This document shows, in pieces, positions 47,238-58,398 of a stretch of 64,000 nt of DNA. The first letter of the stretch is position 1, and each line of letters opens with the position of its first letter. The notes beneath the pieces were generated by a model. It searched no databases and was not told the origin of the DNA. It worked only from the letters and a program-made list of their open reading frames with translations. The DNA is from Mactra quadrangularis (Eukaryota; Mollusca; Bivalvia; Venerida; Mactridae). The stretch is from assembly GCA_025267735.1 (NCBI GenBank), contig CM046304.1, positions 23,625,381 to 23,689,380 on the forward strand. The letters run 5' to 3'. The position numbers and the translations under genes were made by a program.

Positions 47238-47417
47238 ATTCACAACTTGAATATCTTGGGAAATGATGAAATAGAATCGACTGTAGATTTTTACTGCGAC
47301 TTGATAAGGTTAAAAGATGTCCGCAACGTTTTCTTTTACAAATACTCAGTAACCATTCCCCTAGGAGCCTATAACTTGTCCATATACAGAAGAAACTCGC
47401 AATGCGTAAATTGGATT
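47238..47417 (+). CDS. Exon-like segment (unrecognised)
   Basis: Exactly 60 codons between a weak acceptor (ACATTAAAAG) and a good donor (ATT|GTAAGA), phase 0 at both ends, compatible with the segment at 45865-46006. Reads VDFYCDLIRLKDVRNVFFYK then YSVTIPLGAYNLSIYRR. TIP.GA.N..I.RR slightly recalls the ADAMTS spacer, but that is a guess. The opposite strand is also open here, so coding status is uncertain. Confidence 0.22.
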
Positions 47418-47659
47418 GTAAGAATATGAAACTACCACCACCGGGAATCACACCCTGATCGCCAGGTGAGAAAAGTGAGTTAGCTTACCGCTGTAATGGC
47501 TATCTTTTGATAAAGCTATAGTTCAATGTTGTTTTACATAATTGTCCACTCCCAGAGGAGGATCCAGGGGTTTCCAAACTTTTTCTAGAGGGGGGATTCA
47601 AATTTTCGAACTACATTGTACACTGTTTGCAGAATAACGAAACATATTAATAATAACAA

Positions 47660-48625
47660 GAGCTCCGCTGGGCGGGGCATTATACGCCCGTGTGCAGTCC
47701 ATGATGTATTCTGTCTCATATGAAGCCCCTGTGACCTTGACCAATGACCCCGGGACCTCAAAATAGGTCACATCCTTAACTGGAGGGCTATCCAAACCAA
47801 AGATGATGAGAACATAGGTAAAGCCATAATTGAGTTATCACCGGCACAAAGTTTTACTATATGAACTTCCACTGACCTTGACCCTGGGGGCCTCAGAACC
47901 AAAAGGGATAAAGTGGTTGTTGAGTTATTGTCTGGACAAGGTTTTTCTTTATGATGTCCATGCGACCTTAACCTTTTACTCAGGGGCATCAAAACCAAAG
48001 GGACATACGCATCATTAAGGCTACCCTTACATAAAATTTAGTGAACCTAGGTACAGTCATTGTTTAGTTATTGTCCGAACAATGTTTTCATATAAATAAA
48101 TTAGTCCCAGTGACCTTGACCTTTGATCCTTAGGTCTTAAAATCAATAGGGCACATCCTCTACCAAAGGATTATCCATACATGAAATTTGGTGAACCTAG
48201 GTAAAGTGGTTGTTGAGTTATCGTCCAGACAAGGTTTCGCCATATGATGGCCCTGTGACCTTGACCTTTGACCCCCAAAACCTTAAGGGCACATTCTTGA
48301 CACAATGTACTATTCTCATATAAAATTTGGTGAACATAGGCTACTCTCACATAAAATTTAATGAACCTAGGTACAGTCGTTGATTAGTTATCGTCCGGAC
48401 AAGGTTTTCATATTTTAAGTCTCAGTGACCTTGACCTTTGACCCTGGGGTCTGAAAAACAATAGTGCACCCCTTCTACCCAAGGGCTATTAACACATTAA
48501 ATTTGGAGAACCTAGGTACATCCTTTCTTGAGTTATCATCCGGACAAGCAATTGTCCACGGACGGACGGCCAGACGGACATCATAACATAATCCGTCCCG
48601 TTTGAAAAAACGGGCGTATAAAAAC
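47660..48625. repeat. Composite repeat with internal TGACCTTGACC units (~1 kb)
   Basis: The ends carry TATACGCCCG (47681-47690) and CGGGCGTATA (48611-48620). Inside are 5-6 degenerate units, each with TGACCTTGACCTTTGACC, GGTGAACCTAGGTA and GAGTTATCGTCCGGACAAG. Non-coding: frames on both strands are broken. Confidence 0.8.
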
Positions 48626-48679
48626 TACGAAACCATTAGATCTATGTAAAACACAAAGGCGAGCACAAGAAAATTGCTT

Positions 48680-48795
48680 CTTGCTACTAAAAAATGGCTT
48701 ACATTAAAATAATACACTCATGGACGAGTAAATTTTTTTGAAAATTTCAGGGGGGTCCGGACCACCCTGACCCCCCTGAATCCGCCTATGACTCA
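48680..48795 (+). repeat. Dispersed repeat fragment (GGGGGGTCCGGACC type)
   Basis: AAATTTCAGGGGGGTCCGGA then CCCCCCTGAATCCGCC; related to 29865-29975 and to the short piece at 47555-47605 on the other side of the composite repeat. Confidence 0.5.
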
Positions 48796-48817
48796 TATGG
48801 TAATTGTACAATCTTAC

Positions 48818-49067
48818 CTCGACAGACACATGTTACTATAGAATGTTGATATAAGAAGGCAGTCAAAGCAACATCATTTAAGACAATAACATTGAAATAT
48901 GGGTTCAGTTGCATCACGTGCATTTTAAATTTTTTACTAAGTTCATAAGATGAACAGCTACTGGTTGGTGCTTGTAAGTTCAACGACCTCAAACAGTTCA
49001 CAGAGATTAAAGCTGTCTGTACAATATTTTCAGGTCGTTCACTCAAAGGCAATGTATAATTCATCAT
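48818..49067 (-). CDS. Possible initial coding exon (unrecognised)
   Basis: On the minus strand, ATGATG at 49067 opens 83 codons that run into a consensus donor GAG|GTAAGA at 48817 (phase 1). An in-frame stop upstream and no acceptor in between suggest a first coding exon. It reads LPLSERPENIVQTALISVNC ... SKKFKMHVMQLNPYFNVIVL. Composition is protein-like; no family recognised. Its phase does not fit the exon at 44603 directly, so at least one more exon or a different gene is needed. Confidence 0.35.
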
Positions 49068-49639
49068 GTGATAATTGACATATTATATATGTATGAGGTA
49101 TTTGTATTAATCCGATTTTTTGAACTTATAGAAGGTGTTTCAAGAGTTTGTCAAAAGCAATTATAATAGCACAAAGAGCTTAACTTTTAATAGTTTTAAC
49201 CTAAGTAGGGCTACATTCTAACACGTATACGGTCGAAATGGGTCGCTATCGATCAGATTATGGTAGCCCAAACCATTTAAGGGTTACAAACACTTAACTA
49301 TTTTATCTTATTTTTGAATGACCCGTTAAAATGATAAGAAACACTAAAATTCAAACTGTATTGTTTTTTAATGTCGCACTTCATTTTAGTCATATCGCAG
49401 CGGTGGTCCTACTCGCAATCTCTAGACATGTCTAATTCTCTCGACCCAATTTTTAACAAAGCACTATGCACAAACCACTATTCAGTGGCTAACGACTGAA
49501 ATTTTATCAGTTTAACAGCCATAGAAAATGTTTCATTTCTTACATCGAGAAGGACAAGTAAGTCCCACCTAGGAATTTCACCAATGACCCGATGGATGCG
49601 TTAGTCAGACACGTTACCGACTTTTTTCATTGAATTTAA

Positions 49640-49905
49640 GGCTGTGTCAACAAAATTTAGGTCATTTTACGGCGTCAAGCGCACCTAACATAGCTTTCCT
49701 GGACCCTTGTCTATAACCAGTACTCACCCACCCATCCACAAGGCCGGAAACTTTTCCATATATCTTATTAATGGAGGAAAATTGACATTATTGTCAAATT
49801 TTCATGGAAGGGAATAACCTCCCCAGGTGGAATTCGAACCCGTACCGCCTTCAGGACACGAGATTCCAAATCCAGGCGCGTCACAAACTGCGCCACTGAT
49901 CCGAG
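49640..49905 (-). repeat. tRNA-derived SINE, copy 2 (minus strand)
   Basis: Reverse complement shows GGATCAGTGGCGCAGTTTGT (A box), GGGTTCGAATTCCACC (B box), CCCTTCCATGAAAATTTGAC and GGTCCAGGAAAGCTATGTTA, as in copy 1. Confidence 0.8.
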
Positions 49906-49947
49906 TTCTCTAATGATGATCATTCATTACATATTGTATTCATAGTT

Positions 49948-50080
49948 CTATGATAGCGCAGTTGGTAGCGCGCCGGGATTTGGATACTCGTGCCCGAGGG
50001 GGTGCGGGTTCGAATCCCGCCCGGGGAGGTTATACCCTTCCATGAAAATTTGATAATAATGTCAATTTTCCTCCATTGAT
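49948..50080 (+). repeat. tRNA-derived SINE, copy 3 (3' truncated, head-to-head with copy 2)
   Basis: GATAGCGCAGTTGGTAGCGC (A box) and GGGTTCGAATCCCGCC (B box) are well preserved; the body ends after TCAATTTTCCTCCATTGATT. Its head faces that of copy 2 about 40 bp away. Not a genuine tRNA gene: the SINE body follows directly. Confidence 0.8.
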
Positions 50081-50694
50081 TAGATAATATATTTATCAAT
50101 AGCTCTATATCATCCATAGTCAACTGTGTTTAGTATTTTATAAGTAGGCACTTACCAATAAAGCCAATATAGCGCTTTGATTTATTGAAGGTAGCACACT
50201 ACACCAACTCAGGTCTCATGGTCTCGAATTTAGCCGGTGTAACGTGAACCGAGTCCACAGATATCGCCGTAGGTCCAGTGACTTTTAAAATGTGAGTGGT
50301 CCGACAGTCCACCAACTTTTTACAGCTTTCATTTTCCATATTCAATAAAAATCGTTATTTGTTGTTAAATTATTTACCTAATTCTAATTATTATATACTA
50401 TGCTAATTCGTCAAAATGAACTGCGTACTTTAGCATGTTGCTATTACTTTTTTTGGTTCAGTAATTTTTCTACCGGTTCATGAAAAAATGCATTTTGCCG
50501 GCCCAAATGTCCAGTGCTAATGAAAGTTTGTCGTGAAGACAGCTCGCTTATAATAATTTACATTGAGCGGAAAACTACTATACCCTATACAATTAAAATC
50601 AACATCATCTAATTTCACGAAAGAATATGACCTGCATTGACCGGGAATCCGCAGGATTGAGTTGAAGTTGATCATCGGACCATTTCTATGGAAA

Positions 50695-50940
50695 GCCATA
50701 AGTCCCGAAGGTAATTTAGAGCGTAAGTTCGCTAATCGGCATACAACCCGAAGTCCGCGTTTCCGCACTTCCGAAGTTACAAAATCCCGAACTCCGAACT
50801 TAACACTAATCGGCATAAAACCCGAAGTCCGCGTTTTCGCACTTCCGAAGTTACAAAACCCGAACTCCGAACTTTACATTTTACAACCCCGAAGTTTGAA
50901 TAGCGAAGTTACGCTCTAAATTACCTTCGGGACTTATGGC
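50695..50940. repeat. Foldback element with perfect 32-bp ends and internal duplication
   Basis: GCCATAAGTCCCGAAGGTAA plus TTTAGAGCGTAA is exactly inverted at the right end. Inside, a ~75-bp segment (AATCGGCAT..AACCCGAAGT ... CCGAACTCCGAACTT) occurs twice in tandem (about 50733 and 50808). Confidence 0.85.
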
Positions 50941-51234
50941 GTTTTTTACAACCCCGAAGTTTGAACAACTATAACTTCGCTATTCGTTCTGCATCTCCAC
51001 ATGTCCGAGGTTACAATAAGTTGGCTACACGCCAACTCAATTTTCCAATAATACTAAAACCTCGCTAAACAATCCCCGAACTTACTGAATGTTCGTATCA
51101 AATCAACTGAATGATCGCTTACATCTCCGCTATACTACTTTATCGGTGGGTTTAACTCGCCCGAGTTTACATTCCCGCTGATAAGAAAATCGATATTTGA
51201 CGCCAAAGGTCCCGATGTAAATATACTTCGGGAA

Positions 51235-51492
51235 ATTACAAAACCCGCACTTAGGAAGTGGTTCTGATTTTGCGCATGCGCGGTGCATATCTTCGCTGTT
51301 TGACAATCCCGCGATTAGGAAGTAGAATTAGCGAAGTTATGAATTGCGCATGCGCCGTGCGTAACTTCGCTGTTTCACAATCCCGCGTTTAGGAAGTAGA
51401 ATTAGCGAAGTTATGAATTGCGCATGCGTGGGATTTCGTTGCGCTCAAAAGGAGTTGCCGGAAAGTGTCGAACGAGTTTAAAGATGGCTGCC
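51235..51492 (+). promoter_or_regulatory. Promoter-like region: three NRF1-type sites in 74-bp tandem repeats plus YY1-type motif
   Basis: TGCGCATGCGC-type palindromes (canonical NRF1 site) start at 51271, 51345 and 51419, exactly 74 bp apart, within tandem copies of CCCGC..TTAGGAAGT..AATTAGCGAAGTTATGAATTG. AAGATGGCTGCC (51481-51492) fits a YY1 site as found just downstream of many TSSs. CACTTCCG words (ETS type) lie upstream. This combination is typical of TATA-less housekeeping promoters in animals. Direction is inferred from the donor at 51658. Confidence 0.55.
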
Positions 51493-54400
51493 GACTAGAG
51501 GATTAAGTTCACACATTGAAATTATCGAGGAATTTTCATGTGATTAGAGGAGTATGTCGATTGTCTTTCGATTGCGATTAACTTGAATATCATCAAAGAA
51601 GTTTTACAGCGATTTATAAGTGTTCGATCGTTTCTACATGGCTTTATTATGATGGCGGTAAGTTGGGGTTTTGCATTCTTTCTTCGTATCAATACTAGAC
51701 AGTAAAGTGAAACTGAAAGTAGAATTGACGTGTTCCATACATTGATCAGCATTGATACACTAAAGAAAAAATCTATCATAGAGCATTGCAGGGGGAGACG
51801 ATTTGCACCTGAAGTAGGTCTAGGGTGCCTGATCCTTGACACATACCGACTGGCAGGGGTGCCCAGGTGGGTCCGAGCCCCAAACCGAAAGTAGGTCACC
51901 AATGTTTATAAACAAACATGTCTATATAGAGCCTATGCAGTGCACATATCAGTTAGTACTTTTAATTGATATAATGTCTCAATATAACAATCCAATAATA
52001 AATGGTAATTATCACTTCACACAATTGTCCTATTACATATAAAAGTGGAGAAATGACCAGGGCAGAGGGGAGAAATGACTATTAAAAGTGAAGAAATGAC
52101 CAGGGGAGAAATGACCTGTTCCCCAGCCAGTACAGGGACTGCAGTTCACATGTGCTGATGTTTTAATATATTATTAATTTTCAACCCGAATGTTAATCAA
52201 TTTCTTACAACTTGTATTAATCACTTTTGTGTGCCTCCTGGTACTGAGCTAGTTGGATAGTTTCTTGCTCATGGAAACAATGGGGTAGATTTTAGATGAT
52301 TATCAAACCAACATAGAGCTGACTTTCAAATGATAACCAGTCCAATGTTGTAACTGCTCGGCCATGCCAACCCCACTCTTACAAATTATGATAAAACAAA
52401 TGTTTTATACAATTTCATGACACAGATATTCAGGGGTGTGGAATTCCTAAGTTTTCGACTAATCAACAAGCAAGGGAATTCTAAAACACAACATATCTGG
52501 GATCAATGCATGAAGTAATTCAAGATTTAAGAAGAAATCTTGAAAATTATTCGCTTACAGTTACACGATACATAATGTTTATGTAACCGGCTTGGTTTAG
52601 TAGTCTTTTCGTTTCATAGTTATCCATTTGGTTCATTTTAATTCTTTCCTTCATTTGTTTCCCACTGTTTGTTAGTTTCTGCCATTTCTCAAGGAGGTAA
52701 GACGTGTTTTTGAGAGACTTTGAAATTATTTGCCTAACAGTAATTTCTGAATGTACTTTAAGGTTTTAATTTTAGTTCTTTATGATATTCATTTATTTAT
52801 TTGCGCTGCGGTTGTTTGTTTCATTGAACTCGCCTTTGAATATCTTTGTTTGTACTTTGTCATATGTTTTCGCGACTACATCGTTCTTTGGAAACTTGAA
52901 TTTATGTTTTTTTAAAGTAATAATTCTTATAACTAATAACTTAATGATAACGTCAAGGTTATTTGATAATTAAATGACACCTATTCCTGCTCATATTTAA
53001 CATCTTCACCTTTTTATAACTTACAGCAGAATAAACATCTCAGAGAGAGAAAATTGGTGTGAATGTGTTGTGCAGTCCCATAGATTTGGTAAGATTTATT
53101 TATATTATTCATGTACTTTTTTATTTATTGTATTTATTATTTTGTATGTTTAATTATGAGTAATAAAGTACTTACGTTTATGCCTCAGTCAAAGGCTCAG
53201 GACTATTGAAGGCTGGATAAGCTGGTACTATTGCATTGTTTGTGAATATTAACCCCTAACTGATGAATACATTACACGGTAGTTGCACTGCTTTGTTTAC
53301 TTACCGCGTTTATATTTATCAGTTTGGGGTTGAATAAATCGGATAATAACATCAAGATTATTAGTAAATGTATGCAAACAGAATGTTATTGTAATCATTT
53401 AACTGAACCTATTAATGTTTTCTATCGTCATTCTCTGATGTTGAAAATTATGAACCCACAGACCTAGTGGTTATATGTACTGTACAAGACTCAAGAGAGG
53501 AAATACCCACTGGTCACATTTACTGTTAATTACAACAAAAAGGTCACTGTTGAATATGTTACATAATTAATTAAGTATTGCTTTACATTCTTTTTGTATA
53601 TTTACAGCTCAAAATATATCTTGTCTGCAGGCAAGTGGGATAGAAATATTTACTAATACTTGTCCACAGATATTGAAATACAAGTCAGCTTTGTTGGGTG
53701 TGAGGATTCAAAATGCTTAAATATGAATAACTTAGGCAGAAATTATGGTAAGTCTTAAGTCATTCTGATTGACAGCTTATGACTTGATTACAATTAACCC
53801 CCTTGGCCAGAGGTTGTTCCCCTGATTGTGAAGTGGAGATTGACCGAGCAAATTGACTCCTTGTTTAACTGACTGAACCATTTACTGTTTAACCACAGAT
53901 ATGCTGAAGACCTTAAGCTAACCCGAACCAATCCGGCTGATGATTATCACAAAGATATTTAACAATTAAAGAGCTAGTCACACGGTCTTTTAACTGATCA
54001 GAACTTATGTCCTGATTCAGCCTCAGATGTTTAGCGTAAAATCTCATAAAAGGAGAAAAGGTCAGGTACTAGATGTATGAATTGAACCAATGGCCTCTCA
54101 GTTGCCTATTTGATACTCAGTTGATAAAAGCGTACACATTGGTGGACTTCAAAGATGGTATATATCAAATTGTGTAGCCTTGTTAACTTGTTTAAAGCTT
54201 ATTGCATTGTAATATTTTTTTTGATTACTTAGTCTTGTTATAATTCATGATTGGTATTATTTTTAGGTCATAAAATAGTAACAGAACCATAAGTCATTAC
54301 ATGATGAATTGATATCAACAATTGATGTAAATGAACATAAATGAAAAATAATTTGAGTATTAAGCTGGTAATGAAACAAATAGCTGTCACATAGTTAACA

Positions 54401-56830
54401 ACAATACTATCTTAAGATATTGGTGAAGGTAAAAGATTCATATATATTTTTTATCAATCTCCTATTACACATTTTAGCATCCTGGATTGTACTTATTTAT
54501 TTATCTTTTTGATTCATCAAAGATTGAATTTGACAAAATTTACAAACTTGACTAATTTGTGCCATATTTAGAGATTAATATATTTTATTTATCCCCACAT
54601 CATTTAAGCAGCTGAAATGAAAGTTGTAATGCACTAGTAAAATTACTAGTAGTAACTAGGGATTTCATGTTTAGTGTACATTGTATTTGGATTGTATTCC
54701 AGGTCATGACTGGTTCCTACCTTCTATATAATAAATATTTATTGTATAGAGAGAGAAGTTGTCTGATCCTTGTAGAAAGGTTAGGGAAACCAGGTAAATC
54801 TAAGTTTCAAGGAAGCTGTTAAGTTGAGCTGGCAGCCTTTCATAACTTAAAAACAAGCCTAAAAGATGTGTAAAACTAAATCTCAATATTAATACCAAAG
54901 CAAATGTCTCTAAGTGAAAACAAAACTACTGATTGCATTTATGATAATTTATTTAATGAGAAGATTTAGGTTTGAGCTTTCAATATTCAATGGATATAAA
55001 TAGACTTGCTGAAATAAAATAATGATATATGTGATTAAAAATTTAATGCAACAAGTTCAATTGATATTTCAGATACTGTATCACAGCACAGATGGCTATT
55101 CTATATTCAACAATGCTTACTAAATTTGGTGAAGATTGAGTTATGTTTGTTTTGGAGTTCAGTGAATGAATAAAAACAAGTAGGTAATTTAATGAACAAA
55201 TTATTTATATTTATGTGATTTTATCATTTTAACATATATTTAGCTCGACTTTTCGAAGAAAATGAGAGATATTGCTATCACTTTTGCGTTGGCGTTGGTT
55301 TTCAGGGTTAAGTTTTAACAGTCAACACTATTCAAGTTATCATATTGAAAGTTGGTATACTTATTTAATGGGACTATATTAACCATACCATGAAAGGGGA
55401 TAACTGTGGAATTATGAACTATTTTTTGAGTTATTGTCCTGATATACTTAAAACATTGCAAAATATGAGGTTAAAGTTTTTCCTATGTTAATTACCTTCA
55501 ATACTGATCAAGATTTTTGACTTAAGATTTGTATACTTATTTTTCGGTACTAAATCTACACCACAATAAAGGGACATAACTGTGGAAGAATTTATTTTTT
55601 GAGTCATTGTCCTTATATACTTAAAAAATTGCAAAATATGAAGTTAAAGTTTTTCCTATGTAGATTATCTTCAATACCGATCAAGATATTTTACTTAAAG
55701 TTAGTATACTTATTTGTCGGTACTATATAATCACCACAATAAAGGGACGTAACTATGGATGAATTGATTTTGAGTAATATCCCTTTATACTTTAAAATTT
55801 AGGCTTAAAATTTGTTCTAATGGGATACATTTAGTTCTTACAAATATATGTGATTGAAAGCTGAAATGCTTATTCATCAGTTCTTCATCTGTCTGTCTCT
55901 AAAGGGACATAATTCTGGATGAATTAATTTCCAAGGTTTTTCCCTTTATACTCAATGTTTGAGGTTAAAGTTCAAACTGAATATATTTTGTTTAATAGAA
56001 AGTTAGTACACTTTCATCAGTACTACATCTAGTCAACTACAATGTGACGTAACCATTGATGAATTATTTTGGAGTTGTGCCCTTTTTCAACTTATTTGTT
56101 TGGGTGAAAGTCCTTTGAAGTGAAATATTTTCAATACTTTCAATACTACTAAAAATGTACATAACTCTTGATAATTTTTTTTTAAAGTTATGTCCCGTTA
56201 CTTTAATGTTGAACTTTGTTCAAATTGAAATATATATAGTCTTGTCTTGAAATATTTTTTGTTTCATGATAAGCTTTGCCTTGAACATGACACCGGAAAA
56301 GTCAAATCTGTCTATTTTGTTAATTAGTAATACAAGATTACATATATGTATATGAATAGATGGTCATATGTATTAGTATATAAGATATATATATATCTTG
56401 TATTCAAATTAAAAAAATTGACAGATTCTTACATGGTATTGTTTTAATCAAATTCTACCTGCAAAGTCTGTTTCTTTGAATATTAGAGGATTTTTTTCTG
56501 CAAATGCTTTTTTTAAATTTGGATGCTTAATGATTATTCCATCACAAAAAATACTTAAATAAATGGGTCTCCTGTTGTGAGTTTTTAATTTGTATTTTTA
56601 ACATTTCAGGCACAAGCATATTGTAAGATCAAGAAGAATATTGACTATTTGTTTTATCATACTGACTGTAACAGTTATGACAGAGTTTAGCAACATTAGA
56701 TGTTTTAAAGATATCTAAATACACAACTCCAAAGAATTCAAGAAAGTGCTCGTTAAACTATTGTTTGAAGAAAAGATTGGACAGTCATAAAGAATCATCC
56801 ATGCAAAATAAACTCTCTGGAGAAGAAGAC
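51470..56830 (+). ncRNA. Putative four-exon transcript without a long ORF (lncRNA or 5'UTR exons)
   Basis: Exon candidates: ~51470-51657 (donor GCG|GTAAGT), 53027-53088 (acceptor TTACAG, with CAG repeated so that 53030 is possible; donor TTG|GTAAGA), 53608-53747 (acceptor TTTACAG, alternative at 53631; donor ATG|GTAAGT), and 56610 to ~56830 (acceptor CATTTCAG; AATAAA at 56807-56812). Exon 1 ends ATGATGGCG and, joined to exon 2, reads MMAQNKHLRERKLV and stops. Exon 3-4 reads MNNLGRNYGTSIL and stops. So either it is noncoding, or these are untranslated leader exons of a gene beyond the window, or the chain is wrong. Confidence 0.35.
55241..56310. repeat. Internally repeated element (AAAGGGACATAACT units)
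   Basis: Starts TAGCTCGACTTTTCGAAGAA and ends near CCGGAAAAGTCAAATC, which are weak inverted ends. In between, a ~190-bp unit recurs 4-5 times (TTAGTATACTTATTTGTCGG, AAGGGACATAACTGTGGA, GAGTTATTGTCC..ATATAC). Such elements are common in bivalve DNA (inference). Confidence 0.65.
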
Positions 56831-56923
56831 TGGATATTACACACTCAAAAAGTTCATGTTTTCAGGAAATTGACTAATGAATATGCATGTAATAATTGTG
56901 ACAGTTGAAAGATCTAGAGCTGT

Positions 56924-57119
56924 ATTATGTATCTAATCAATCTAACAAATCAACAATCTGCATTTGAACCATGTATCTGTCCATTATATTCCCTTACGAA
57001 AGTAAACGAAAGATATATGTATATATATCTATTTCGTTTTCTTTCGTAAGGGAATATAATGGACAGATACATGGTTCAAATGCAGATTGTTGATTTGTTA
57101 GATTGATTGGATACATAAT
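56924..57119. repeat. Near-perfect palindrome (~196 bp)
   Basis: Arms of ~86 bp (ATTATGTATCTAATCAATCT, CAACAATCTGCATTTGAACC, GTCCATTATATTCCCTTACG) repeat inverted with only two or three differences around an AT-rich loop. The outer part also occurs at 21326-21370. Confidence 0.85.
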
Positions 57120-57912
57120 CAATTAAAATATTATTCACAGCATTTAAATGATCAAAAATACAGTACGACATAAAATATTACTTTTGTAAATGCAATACAT
57201 TTATTGTGCTAGGACATATTTTCATTTATTAAGGATGTAACAAAACAGAAATGTGGATTTCCTTGTTTCCATTGTAGTCAAAACATGACAAAATAGGTAA
57301 TTTTAAGTGGAACATGCATAGAGCACAATCATTCTGAATACAGTAGACTGTAAATTATAATTATATCATTTTGGTTTTGATTTTATTTTTTTAAGACAAT
57401 GTTAGGGTAAGCTTCCATTCTTAAAATACTTCTAATCGAATTCATAAATTTTGTTCAAATTATGTACAATCTGTTCAGGGCTAGACAATGCTTAAGTAGG
57501 TTGTCCAGTTAGACAAGCAGCTTTATTATTAACTTGCTCGAACCAAATGTCACTTAGTTGTAACAGAGAGCCAGAACGAACCCAAATATAAGTTGTCGGG
57601 GTAATATTTTGGCCTGAAATGTTAAGCCTTGGTATCAGTTGAACTATTGATTTAAATTTTATTTATTTGTTTTTGGACTACATTGATTAGTTTCACTAGA
57701 TCTGTTAATTCAAATTTTTGATAATATTGTAAAATACTATTAAATTTAGCTTAGTGTTTGACTGAAGAAATGTTCAGCTGTTAAGAAATTTTAATTGATG
57801 ATCAGGGAAGAAAATGTCTAGAGTCATTTGAATAGTGATACTAGTAGAAGACTTGGAAAACCTTGCTTTTACATTTTTTAAATTAAACAGTGTAAAATTT
57901 ATTTAGTTCAAG

Positions 57913-58398
57913 CAGGGATTTTTATAACGGATTTGTAACGATAAGTCAATGTGATAGATTTTCATCAAATTTCACTGTCGTTGCTAATATTTCAGCCAAA
58001 ACAGAAAACGAGAATGACAAGTTAATATAAAGATATTCACGTGAAATTTTGTATCAGTATCATTCATATTGACATGAATGTAAGGAAAAATGTGTTTCTA
58101 GATGATTTTGAGGTAAATTACGCTCACAGATTATTTCACAAAAATAATGCATTTTCACGCCGATCTGCCATTTTAAGCCCTATTTGACATCACCTAAAGT
58201 CATAATTTTGGTGATAATGGCAACAATTTTTTTGACAAAATCTTCATAAAAATTCACAAATTGCATGGAAGAAATGTACGAAAACCAAAAGCAAGTCTTT
58301 GTACAGCTTGTTTCAGCCAGCTACAGGCAGTGACTACCAAGAAAATTTAAAAAAAGCACGTTGACTCCGTTACTAATCTCCATTATATAGAATCCCTG
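57913..58398. mobile_element. hAT-like MITE (486 bp)
   Basis: CAGGGATTTTTATAACGGA at the left and its imperfect complement (TCCATTATATAGAATCCCTG) at the right; GTTCAAG is duplicated exactly on both flanks (57906-57912 and 58399-58405). A CAGGG terminus suggests hAT, although the visible duplication is 7 bp, not 8. Confidence 0.7.

Larger units (their letters stand above)
44604..50694. other. Repeat-rich stretch with a few exon-like segments
   Basis: Contains two plus-strand and one minus-strand exon-like segments (listed separately, all weak), three SINE copies, a MITE and a ~1-kb composite repeat. Nothing else supportable was seen. Confidence 0.5.

Noticed and set aside
50662..50919. 85-codon frame
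   Set aside because: Falls inside the 50695-50940 foldback element and repeats because of its internal duplication.
51522..51902. 126-codon minus-strand frame
   Set aside because: Antisense to the putative exon 1 and intron; no homology, no plausible start context.
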